64,000 nucleotides of DNA from Telopea speciosissima (Eukaryota; Streptophyta; Magnoliopsida; Proteales; Proteaceae): NCBI RefSeq assembly GCF_018873765.1, contig NC_057922.1, positions 14,149,563-14,213,562 of the forward strand, read 5' to 3'. The position numbers were made by a program, and so were the translations under genes. Positions 31,026-41,713 of this stretch are shown here, piece by piece. Each line of letters starts with the position of its first letter. Within the stretch, counting starts at the first letter, position 1. The notes below the pieces were generated by a model. It was given only the letters and a program-made list of their open reading frames with translations, did no database searches and was not told the origin of the DNA.

Positions 31026-31732
31026 TTTTTTTACCATTAAGTTGATTTGCATAAATTGAGTTGAGTAAAATAATAGTAAATTTGTATTATAAAACATTTA
31101 AAGAAACCCTTGGCTCATTGACTCCCTTCTCTTGTGCAATGGTATAAACTCAAATTGCATTATTGAGATGACTTATTTGTTGGGTAGATGAGGTAGGAGA
31201 GTGTATCGAACTACAATTAACGTTTCAATAAGTTAAAGTAGGTTGAGACGTGTCACTTGAGAGTCCCCTAAAGTTAATATTTGTCCCCTTTGGTGTAACT
31301 GGATTTGACTGTAAAACTGGCTCCAAGATACAACAACCTTTGGTTTTTCACAACAAACATTTATTCAATGAGTGTGTAGTTTAAGAGAAAGAGAGAGAAA
31401 CAAAGATAAATCTGAAAAATATGTATTTGTTCAATGCATTTTGAAGGCCGTCTTTACTCTGTTTATAGGGGAGGATGCATATCTTCAAGGTATCCCATGG
31501 AATAGGTGTGTCCATTGATTTGAATAGATAGAATTAAAAAATTTCAATCCAAGCACTCAGATGGATAGGTGTACGTGTCTCTTGGTTCCAATGGGGTTGA
31601 ATAAAAGATTTCAATCTAAGTGCTATGAATGCACCTATGCAAATGGATATATCTCTTTAAAGAGACATGTCCATTTCTACCAAAAAAACAAGAAAAAAAA
31701 GAGACATGTCCATTACATACCATTTGATACTA

Positions 31733-31861
31733 TCGGATCACTAAGATCGACTTTCGCTCCTACTCGACGGGTGGGTCTTGCAACAAAGCTCTCTTATGCC
31801 TTTGCACTCGAGGGCCAATCTTCGTCCAGCCTGAGGAAACCTTTGCACGCATCTGTTACCA
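31733..31861 (-). other. Nuclear insert of organellar large-subunit rRNA (partial, mutated)
   Basis: The minus strand reads the conserved LSU rRNA core: GTGCAAAGGTTTCCTC, GCCCTCGAGTGCAAAGGC, GCAAGACCCACCCGTCGAG, GAAAGTCGATCTTAGTGATCC. Sequence style is plastid 23S (or plant mitochondrial 26S), not cytosolic 25S. Changes against what I remember of the organelle gene are mostly transitions, as in old organelle-to-nucleus transfers. Not a functional rRNA gene. Confidence 0.8.
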
Positions 31862-34600
31862 TTTGGAAACTTAGTTAATTAATTAAATCGAAAAGAATAA
31901 AAGCTTTGAACCACAATAATATATATTAAAACATCATACCACATCACATCGGACTGCTCCTCATCTTATCACGATACGACTCGGATCGACTCGGTGGACA
32001 TGCATATGCCTCTATCCTTTATCTTCTACTTCCAAAGAAATTAAATATTCCACACAAAAAATGCATTGTCCAAAAACAAATCTCATGAAATTAAAAAGCA
32101 AGTCTTATGGGAGAGAACCGGAAGAAAAAAAAAAAGGACGTATTTTTTATGAAACTTTATTTTATTAAATACATTTAATACAACATCCATAGCATAACAA
32201 GCTCTTGATACCAAACAACGCGTACAAAAATTGGTGCATGAGGAAGAATCATGAACCTAAATCACGAACCATCATGATTCATGAAAACTGAAACTTGTGT
32301 TTAAAACCCTTTTGAACGATAGTCACATTGTATTGGATTGAATTTTCCGATCCAACCGGGTTACCCGATCCGTCAACCGCTCCACCTGAACTGATCAGTA
32401 AGTATGGCTATATCTCAGGAGTTAGGATCGATAAAGACCGAAACCAATCTGATCCAGCCGATCCGATCCCATATTACGAACCATGGTGGGGAGTGGGGAG
32501 TGGGGAGTGGGGAGTGATATAAATATATAATTACCCTTTAAATCAATCACAGTGACATTTATGAGTCATACAGTACAATTACAGTGACATTTATGAGTGA
32601 GTCAACACAGTACAAAATTTTCTGGCATCATTGGGTAAAGAGCTCTGAAAAGTCATGACAATGTGGGGTACGGTTTTCTGAAGATAACTTTTGGAAAGGA
32701 AGAAGAAGGAGGCATTGTGGCAACAAGATCCATTGCCACCTCCAAAGCCCATTAAAGCCTAACAGAGAAGCGGGTGTTCATAGTCTAGATGACATTAATC
32801 TATTGGCAGAGTCTCTAGACAACAATTAAGGACGTGTGTACCAGAGATACGTGTTTAATTTACAGCCTAGAAGCGTCGGCATACCCAATAAATGTAGAGA
32901 TGGGCTCCTATCCTTGGAAGCATCTGCCTAATGAATGCCCAATGAGGCATCCGATAGCTGGCCTGCCAACTAGATTGCCGTGCACACATTTCGGCCTGTA
33001 TCCGTTGGTTGGCTTGCCTGGCATACATCTCGGCATGTGCCGGCTAGGTTGGCACACATCTTGATATTGGGATATGTGCTAAACAGCTCAGCATTGGATG
33101 TCTCATTGGAAAAGGAGAGCAGTCGACGAATATGACTGTTTAAATGGAGGAGTAGAAAATTTGTCGTTGGATTAATACTTAAATCTCAATTCAAATAAAT
33201 TTTACCAAGTAGTAAAATAAGGAATTATATATTAAGGGACTACAATAAGATGCATGGATACACACGAGAATTCATATTTACATATTAGAAGATAAATTAT
33301 ATTTTGATATGAAATTTAACATAATAGCAATTCTTTATCATTGCACAAATATTCAATGGTAAAAATATACCACATCACATTTTCACGTGGTAAAAACAAT
33401 CGTACTAGTCTTTACTTAGTTGTCGATGAGTGGGTTGGGATCCTGACATGGGAAAAGGATTCTGTCCAACCATGGTGGGAGCAGAACCATTTAGCCTTGC
33501 TACACGACATCAAAATTAGGGGTGGGGTGGTCAATTCACAGGTGGGTCCCAGGTGGTCAATTCATAGGTGGGCCCCACATGTGAAATGACCACCACACTC
33601 CTTATTTTACTGTCGTTTAGTGGGGCTGGACCGTCCAACTCCCGCCACGGCTGGACAGGAGCCAGGTTCCTTGGCATGTCCTCATCTACAGACAAAATAG
33701 TACGTCATCTAATAACTGTCACCTAATGGTAACTTAGGTGAGATTAAAAATCCGTGTATAAGTGGATCTCAAAGTTTTTTGTTGACCACTAAAATTGCAG
33801 TTCAATCCAAGTTCTCTAAATGACAAAACAAGGCAATGAATCTCATCATAAATTTTGAAAAACTATTAGGGATTTGGGAGTATAACTCATCTTTAAAAGC
33901 TAATCATTAAGAAAATGATGCCCAAATACATATAAGTCTCTACACCAGACTACTCACATCTAATGTGAAATTATAATTTCTACCTTCCGCATGGAGCCCC
34001 ATCAATCTTCCCCTCCATGTAGGAGTTATCGAGATCTTCTCCATATCCCCTTTCACGAGAGCATCTAAGATCTTTTCTGACTTTTTCCTCGGAAGCACAC
34101 TGGGTTTCTATGACCTGAGGCCATGTTACCCCTGATCCAGCCACAATCTACGCTTTGATATGATTTGTTTGAGAATGATTAATGCACAACTATGAGAAAG
34201 AAACCAAGCAAATAAACACACACAACACAAGAAATTTAATATAATTCGATACGGATGTCTACATCCACCTGAAAAACTAGAGTTTTTTCCATTAAACCTA
34301 AAAACTAGTCGTTGAACACCTTCTCCTCAAAGACTAGTTTTTAAATTCAACACTTTGAAAAGAGAGAGAGAGAGAGAGACACAGGGAGAGAGAGAATTCT
34401 TACCTAAGTGTAGAGTGAGGGGGGTAGTGCAATATTTTTCCTTGCTGCCAGGTTAGTGAAGTAAGTTATTTTGGACATAGCAGTAAGTGTATCACAGATA
34501 CGTACGTGTTTATATATGGTTTAGATTCACTTAAGTCATTGCGGCCACGTACGGTGGAGGAAGACAGCTGTGTTTGGCCGTATGTATGTATGGAGGAGCC
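31862..34600. other. Intergenic upstream of the peptide gene
   Basis: No gene recognised. Holds a (TGGGGAG)4 minisatellite at 32487-32514, a block at 32560-32770 that is paralogous to 37085-37240 and 37755-37795, a duplicated GTGGTCAATTCA motif near 33.53-33.56 kb, and a (GA)n run near 34.36-34.39 kb. Confidence 0.5.
32487..32514. repeat. (TGGGGAG)4 minisatellite
   Basis: Four perfect 7-base units. Confidence 0.9.
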
Positions 34601-34605
34601 TCGGC

Positions 34606-34613
34606 TATAAATA
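34606..34613 (+). promoter_or_regulatory. TATA box of the antimicrobial-peptide gene
   Basis: TATAAATA, 62 bases between its end and the ATG. A start of transcription near 34640 would give a leader of about 35 bases. Confidence 0.75.
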
Positions 34614-34674
34614 GGTACAAAGAGATAAGCAAGAAAAGCATAACAGTTATCAAGTTGCTCAGAGAGTGCGAGCC

Positions 34675-34995
34675 ATGGTTTCCAGCAAGAAGTTGTCCAA
34701 GTTGTCAGTGATAGGTGTGGTGGTGGTGGTGATAGCAGTGGCGGTGGTGGTGAAGGTGGATGGAAGTTCATTAACGGTATGGAGTGGTCCAGGTTGCAAC
34801 AACCGTGCAGAGCGATACAGCAAGTGTGGATGCTCGGGAATACACCAGAAGGGTGGGTATGAGTTCACCTATAATGGTCAAACTGCTGCTCTCTACAACC
34901 AGGCCGGATGCAGTGGGGTTGCTCACACCCGTTTTGGAAACAGTGCTCGTTCCTGCAACCCCTTTGGTTGGAAGAGTATCTTCATCCAATGCTAA
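34675..34995 (+). CDS. MiAMP1-like secreted antimicrobial peptide precursor
   Basis: An intronless 106-residue precursor. Residues 1-30 form a signal peptide: a Lys-rich start (SSKKLSK), a Val-rich hydrophobic core and a VDG|SS cleavage region. The predicted 76-residue mature peptide has six cysteines at mature positions 11, 21, 23, 49, 64 and 76, the MiAMP1 (beta-barrelin) arrangement with three disulfides. It carries the family's WSGPGC and GWKSIF landmarks and is net basic. MiAMP1 is a broad antifungal seed peptide of macadamia; secretion and a defence role follow from the family. The start is in excellent context (GCCATGG), with a TATA box upstream and AATAAA signals downstream. A decayed paralogue lies 3 kb downstream on the same strand. 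Confidence 0.95.
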   Translation: MVSSKKLSKLSVIGVVVVVIAVAVVVKVDGSSLTVWSGPGCNNRAERYSKCGCSGIHQKGGYEFTYNGQTAALYNQAGCSGVAHTRFGNSARSCNPFGWKSIFIQC

Positions 34996-35083
34996 TTAAT
35001 TAATTATAACTAACACTCTTCCTTCCATCCATCCATCCATCCTCCTTCTTCTCTTGTTTCGTGTTTGAGATATATAAATGCAA

Positions 35084-35093
35084 AATAAATAAA
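35084..35093 (+). terminator. Overlapping polyadenylation signals of the peptide gene
   Basis: Two overlapping AATAAA motifs about 90 bases after the stop codon. Confidence 0.6.
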
Positions 35094-35636
35094 GGCTATA
35101 TATGGTATATATCATGTACTCATCATGTGATGATGATGATGGTGATGATGCCATGGTAATAGCTAGTATTACTAGTAATAGCTCTCTTGTACCCTGAACT
35201 GGAACTCTGGAAGGCTTTCCCTTTTTCTATGTTTATCCATGGCACTAGTAGTTGTGGTTATAATTAATTAATTAAATTTTTTTTTTTTTTTTTAGGTCTA
35301 ATTCCACTCTGTGGTTGACGGAATCTTGTAATTCAGCATCTACGAACTTTGCTCATTTTCATGAATAAATGTCTTGGTATTAAAAAAAAAACTTGTGTTT
35401 ATTTTCTTGACTGAAGTTTTCACAAATTTTAGAGAGAGATCAAATATAAAAAAGGATATCGATGTTTGGTCGTGTGTCTCTGCACCAGCGTAGGGGTTGA
35501 GGAGCATGTAGAGCAGTTAACATAGATATATGAGATTTTTTATTTCATAGGGGTGTGGTACATAGTTGCACTAAAATGCAGAGCATGCACCTAGGTGATA
35601 GGCTTTTTCCTTAAAAAGAAATTGGGAGGGGGTTTT

Positions 35637-35774
35637 CTGTCTGGCAGTGTGGCCCTGCCCCAATGTGGGGCTAATCGTAACAAGAACCGGAATTTTGCAT
35701 TCATTAGGAGTGTAGCGGTCTTTTCTCCCTGGGCTGTGTGTGCATGGAACTATGGAAGCCACGCTGCTAGGCAG
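35637..35774. mobile_element. MITE-like element with 17-bp imperfect TIR
   Basis: CTGTCTGGCAGTGTGGC at the left pairs with GCCACGCTGCTAGGCAG at the right, differing by transitions only. No coding sequence and no clear TSD. Confidence 0.5.
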
Positions 35775-35989
35775 TACGTGTTATTTTTTCTAAAAAAAAA
35801 AATTGATTTCCTTGCAGGAAAAATTTATAACATCTAATTTAATAGAATCCCAACATTTCTAGAAAAAAATATAGTTGGAACACCATTATGTGCAAGGGTC
35901 TTATAAGTTCCGAAACTGAAAACTACATTTCGGACTTCTTCCTCAGTAGAAAGGGAAGTTAACCGATAATTAATTATCCTCTTCTATGA

Positions 35990-36280
35990 TTACTGGGTCA
36001 AAAATATTTTCAATAAAAAAGGGATCAAGAGGATTAGAATTAATGCAAACAATACATATAAATGATTAACAAACAAATTAGCCATGGAAGGAGTATCCAA
36101 AACTTTAATTCCATCAGAGTCCAATAAATATGAAATAGTATACCTTCGAAAATATTGATTGAAAATTGCATAGAAAAATTTCGTATTCTTATCTTCCTCT
36201 CCAATATAAGAAACTTTAAATTTCTGAAGCCAAAACAGTTCTTTTGCTTCAAACAACCAAGCTTGTTTAAAGTGTCATGG
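35990..36280 (-). mobile_element. L1-type LINE ORF2 fragment
   Basis: The minus strand reads EAKELFWLQKFKV, EEDKNTKFFYAIFNQ, YLLDSDGIKVLD and MANLFVNH, the segment just before the reverse-transcriptase domain of plant L1 elements. Truncated at both ends. Confidence 0.8.
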
Positions 36281-37540
36281 ACTCCAACTTATGATATTGG
36301 TCAAGAAGGGAATGCTTGAAATTCTGAAGAATAAGGTTATGGTCAGATCCTAACTATAGATGGTAAAGAAGTTAAAGTTTCATTTTCACTAGCTAGCTAT
36401 GATTGTTGCTATGTATAAGAATCCATTTCCACTGAAATTTCCAAATACGAATGCTAAAATTTTAGCACCAAACGTATTATCACATGAGAATTATAACTTG
36501 CACATTTTGCCTGCCCTAGCAAAATAGGTATTAATGCCACCCCTTTTCTAATTAAAATGTATAATAAAAAAGATGAATTATAATTGTCACAATAGTATGT
36601 TATTTTTTCAAACATCACAAACTATACATTTTGCAACTTGGCCAGATGATGTATTCATTCCAATCATTGCATAGCGAGGACATAGTCTAGTTATTAGTCA
36701 CATGTCAAATTTCAAAGTCTTATTCAATCAAATACCTCTCCTTGTATTGGTATGCATTCCGATCATGTATTCTCATGTATTTGCACTAATTTTTTTGACA
36801 TTATTATGCACTCCCCAACTCTAAGGAAGAACAGAGGGTCTAAATTAAAAGTATGATAAAATAAATAATTAATATATATCTTGTGATTTTCAAAATCGTT
36901 ACACTATCAATGAGATGCTACAGAAAAATATCATGGATAGGAAGACTTTTTTTCTTTTGGTAAAATAAATAGGAAAGCTGGGAGGTCATTTTATGTAAAG
37001 AGGAGAGAGATCGATAGACATAAAACAAAAGTGCTAGTGTATTCTACTCCAGCTATTCAAAGAACATTTTCCCATCATTGAATTACTCTGACATTTATGA
37101 GTCGATGGAAAGTTTTATGGCATCAACTCAACAGGCATCAAAGTTCAACTCAGGACAATGGGTACAAATTGCGCGAAAAGCAACAGATGATAATTTTTGG
37201 AAAGGAAGAATTGGCTGTAAGGGATTTTACCCAACACAATCAAGCATATAAGGTCTGAAACTTAACGGAGATAACACACTCTACCTCTTGACGGTTCCAA
37301 GAAAATGTTTGATTGTGCATCTACAGCCATTCTTGATCAACTCTAGGAAAATAAGCTACATCGGTGAATATCTCCTCAAAGCAACAATAGCCACCAAGAA
37401 GCTTATTGTCTAGCCTCTGTTAATCTCTCACCAGTTCATAATCTTGATGGTATTATTATCCCATAACTTTCCTTACCGTTGAGGGGGGGCTATCTTGTAA
37501 TTGGATAACTATCTACTCTACCCACCATAAAGTAATGGAT
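36281..37540. other. Intergenic between LINE fragment and MITE
   Basis: No gene seen. 37085-37240 is the paralogue of 32560-32720 (shared GACATTTATGAGT and TTTTGGAAAGGAAGAA words). Confidence 0.4.
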
Positions 37541-37690
37541 TTGGCTCCTCTGTAGCGCGACAAAGTTTATAGTGCACCATCTGACAGCCCACAGTGCTCG
37601 GGCACACAGATGGGATGTTGGGCTGCGTGCTTAAGCAATGTAGGCTGTTGAATGTACGCTACACTTCCTGTTGTGCTACAGAAGAGCCCA
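37541..37690. mobile_element. MITE with about 20-bp TIR upstream of the peptide pseudogene
   Basis: TTGGCTCCTCTGTAGCGCGACA pairs with the complement of TGTTGTGCTACAGAAGAGCCCA. About 150 bp, non-coding; TSD not clear. Confidence 0.6.
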
Positions 37691-37974
37691 ACCCATAAAG
37701 TAACTCCGAAGGTGATGTGACATTTGGACCACATCAGTCAACATTGGTAACCTGATCCATTGCAACCTCCAAAGGCCATTTATGTCCAAATAAAGTTATT
37801 TTGAACATATTAAAGTGTATCATTGACAAGTGTTTGTAACAGTTTTGCGCCCCCCCCCCCCCCAACATGCATCAACTCAAACAAATTAATTAAAGTTCAT
37901 GAGAGTCTCATATATATATAAACTCTCCTCCCCGGCCCATTAGCAGTTAATTAGCATCAGCAGCCTTGGAATGC

Positions 37975-38139
37975 CATGGATTCGATCAAGTCTTTCTCAG
38001 TAATTGTTTTGATTATCAGATGGTGGTGGTGGTGGTGAATGCAAGCACATTTAAGTCATGGAGTGGTCCAGGATGCCACTATTATGCTCAGGAATAATAT
38101 AGCAGGTGTGCATACGGCTGGCCTATAAAACACAACTAG
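37975..38139 (+). pseudogene. Decayed, truncated MiAMP1-like paralogue
   Basis: A signal-peptide-like start (MDSIKSFSVIVLII) is followed by a (GTG)n stretch with a frameshift, then SWSGPGCHYYAQE, a TAA stop, and YSRCAYGWPIK before another stop. This matches the order of the first third of the mature peptide of the 34675 gene (WSGPGC, AERYSKCGC), with the second cysteine kept. The remaining two thirds, including the last three cysteines, are absent. A TATA-like (TA)n lies about 55 bases upstream. The sequence then continues into unrelated DNA and a LINE fragment. Confidence 0.8.
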
Positions 38140-38213
38140 GGATGGAGGTCCTTAAAAATACTTGGGGTTGCTTTTGGAATTTGGAATCAACAAATCAATT
38201 TTTTGTAAGGAAA

Positions 38214-38560
38214 TTCGATACAAAACCTGCAAATGTATCCAAGGATGAAATGGAGAACTTGCTTACTCATGTGGGTAAGGAGATACTGCTAAAATCCGTT
38301 GCCTTTTCCCTTTTGAATTATGCAGCCTCACACTTTAAGCTATCTTAGTCTCATCACGATTTTATCCGAAAGACTTGTACCAAGTTCTTTTGGGGCTAGG
38401 GAGATATGGACTCTAAGATTCAATGGATCTTGTGGAAGAGGCTCTGTAGATCAAAATCTAAACGAGGTCAGGAAATTAAGCTTCCAAGTTTACAAAATGC
38501 AGCCCTCCTTTAGCTAGGAAAATCCTTGTGGGGATGGTAGGCCTTTCATTAGAGTTGATC
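38214..38560 (+). mobile_element. L1-type LINE fragment (thumb region after the RT core)
   Basis: Reads ENLLTHVGKEILLKSVAFSLLNYAASHFKLS, then KFFWG, KIQWILWKRLC and LPSLQNAALL across frames, the conserved stretch after the reverse transcriptase of plant L1 LINEs. Begins about 75 bases after the peptide pseudogene breaks off. Confidence 0.85.
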
Positions 38561-41500
38561 CTCCATAAATGATGCTACACCATCCCCATGAAAAGCGATA
38601 GGCCAAATCCTTGCATGCAAGAAGACTGATTGAGCGCAGCTGCCCCAACACGATTGCTGCTAAAGCCAATGTACAACCCGATTAGAACCCTACCACACTC
38701 GCCCCATTACCATTCCAACCAACGAATTCATAAGGCACAAAATCCAATAGTTGGTATTTTTTTTTTCTGAAAAAAGAACGTTGATGTCGTATAGCCCCTG
38801 CACTAGCACAAGCGTTTGTCAGAGGACACACAGAAGCATCAACACGGATGGGATTTTAATATTTTAAGAGGAGCTGGGTGGTATGTCTCGGTGTAAGAGA
38901 CATGCAACCAAGCAACGCTCCCTTCCCCCCCTTCCCTTATATGGGTGTTAAAGGAATCAAATTTTATTAAATTACTTTGACCTTTTTCTCTGCATCACTC
39001 CTCACACCTATGGGTACTTTCTCATATGCCCAAAACCAGTTCTCCATCAAAACGTGCCAGATGGTTTCTGGGCAACATTGAAATCTGCAGTTACCGTTGA
39101 CAACTTTCCCGTACTATCCATTCCCATCACTCCAATTTCTACCTATCCAAACAGGGCATAAAGGAAATGGTCTAAGAATTTCTCTTTCTATAATTCACCA
39201 AAACCATCACAATCAAACATTTGGGCTGCTTAGATGCTTACGTATTGATTGATCTCAGAGTTAGGCATAGTTCTTGTCACTGATCTTTATCCTGTCACAA
39301 GTGTTGGTCCAAAAAAATTGAAATCCTAGGCCAAAAAAAAAAAAAAAAAAAAAACAATATAAGCCAATTCCAATATCTATAGCTCTTTGGATTGGAGTAC
39401 AACACTGCACGTTGTGGCACCATCGACCACAAATAAAAAGCCATCACACTTTATAAAGGGTCTTGGACTCACTCTCTTACTTGAATCTCACAAAAATGTT
39501 TAGGGAAAACGATTGCCTAACAAACTAGCCAACCAGATTTTTTCCATTTTCCTCCACCATGTATGCAACAAGTTTGGCACATCAGGCGCCTCATATTGAT
39601 CTGCATTTAACTGTTTCTCTCCCTTTTTAGTTTATCAAAAGCCATATTTTCCAAAATGAGAAGCTCCATTTGGTTTAACATTTATTCATCGGGTGGACCG
39701 GTGCTATGAACCATCGATTAAACTGGGTCATTCTACCATTTTAAACAGGTTAGAATCTTAAAATAACTCATCTAATACTAAAAGATTGTCTTTTGCATAG
39801 AGGAAAAATTGCAATTGAGTTTCATCTCTCCGTTGGAATCTCAATGGAAGGTAAACAGAAGGAAGATTTACATTAAAACAAATCTTAAAAAATGTGAGTA
39901 GTGGATTCGTTGGGAAAGTTGCATGATTTAAGGGAATATTAAGAAAAAGTTTAACTTTTTTCCAAAGTTTTAAATGTTAAAAGGATTAAAGTGATTGGTT
40001 AGACAGAAGTATGTTTAATTTTGAAGGTGCTGGACAGCTGGAGTTTCTGTCATCTGTGATAAAATTTGTGGCCTACCCCATTGTCTGTAATGGGAATATA
40101 TTGAGTTCTTCCACCTTCATCTAGGGGAAGAGGGGAAGAGGATAGTGCTATCCATACCATGAGCATAATTTTTTCTTGACAGAAGAGTAAAATATAATAA
40201 GATACAAAGCACTATATTTGTTGCATTCCAATATTTTTAATTGGCCTATTATTGTAGTAATTTAGAGTTAAGATGTATTCATTTGGAGGAGAAAGTTGTC
40301 AGTGACAATAAAGCTACGTTTAGAAGCCAAGAAAAAAAAAATAATAAGATAAAAAATACGATGACACAAACATTGAAATATGTGTCTCTCTCCTCAAATT
40401 CAAATTTTTTTTAAACTTCTTCTTTTCTTGCCTTTCAAACGTAGCCTACAAGTTAGGTCGCTTCATTATTTATTTATTTTTTTGGTAAACTAACGCTTCA
40501 TTATTTGACACTTTAGTTGATCAACTCTATACATCTCAATGGCTGAATTTTAGTCTAAAGTAAACAAGGAAAGTTATCATCAAATAGAAATGACTATAAA
40601 ATACAAAATAGTATTTTTTTTATAATTTTAACTACTTTCTCTACTCATTTTAAGATGAACTTTTAACAAGGATGCTTGTCTGGTCATCCATCACATGGAT
40701 TTAACCCACATACTCTCACGTGACAAATAGTAAAGCTTTATACCTTACTAAGATCTAATTTGATATCCAAAATTTACTAACTTAATTATTATCTACTCTC
40801 AATTCCTAAATTTTCACTTTAATTTCTATTGTCTGGGCAAAAGATATTTTTTTACGGGAATTTTCATTACTACCTCCTACATGAAAATAAGAAGAAAGCT
40901 TTCCCAGTCATGGTTAAGAAGGGTTCACCCAAAAACTTAGGGTCATTATTACTCTCCCTACTATTTGTAAATCTGAAATACCCTACCCTAACTTTTTGAT
41001 ATTTTTTTGATTTATGCCAAATGTTACACTACATACCATACATGACCTAATATTATTACCTTATATCATTAATTAATTCCATCATCATGGTAAAGTTTTG
41101 TGCGATTTGTTCACCAATGGACACAATTGAATGATTTGTTCATTCCAACAATTGAATACAAAGAGAAAAGTCTAAATTGGCCACATCATTTTTCATAACT
41201 CAATCACTTAATCCTCCCATCTTGGATCCTTACTTATGTATTTTTCATCATTCATCACCATTCATCATTTTTTTCTCACTTCATATTCCTGATCCATTTG
41301 AAAGAATTACCCCGTAGATGAATCCACAATTATCAATCCAAATTAGAACTGAATCCTGTTAAAAATTCTAAAGACTAACCCTAACATCGATTAACTATCT
41401 CAAGCCTAGCCTAGTCCTAGGAAGAGAACTTGCATATTTTCAAATTGGTTTGACTACAGACCTTGTATGTTGGCCGATAACTTAACTATTGGAGTAAAGA

Positions 41501-41713
41501 ACAGGGCTCTACTAATCTTAAATAACAAGGGATTAAATTAAAAAATAATCATTTTCAAATAACCCTAAACAGAAAGGACGGGAACAAAAAACCAAAGGAA
41601 CAGAAAAAACCAAGCCCCCCAAGGGATTATGGTACATAGCAGCAACAAAAGGAGGATTCAGCCAGCGAACCTGCAAATATGCACCATAAACCCAAAAACA
41701 CAATGCTTGTGAG
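38561..41713. other. Intergenic, AT-rich
   Basis: No gene recognised. Contains a poly(A) run near 39.33-39.35 kb and stretches near 38.99-39.30 kb that read like decayed coding sequence on the minus strand but match no family I can name. Confidence 0.4.

Noticed and set aside
31733-31861. A functional rRNA gene
   Set aside because: Only about 130 bases and with changes at conserved core positions.
34771-34999. Overlapping frames on both strands across the peptide gene
   Set aside because: Shadows of the six-cysteine peptide frame.
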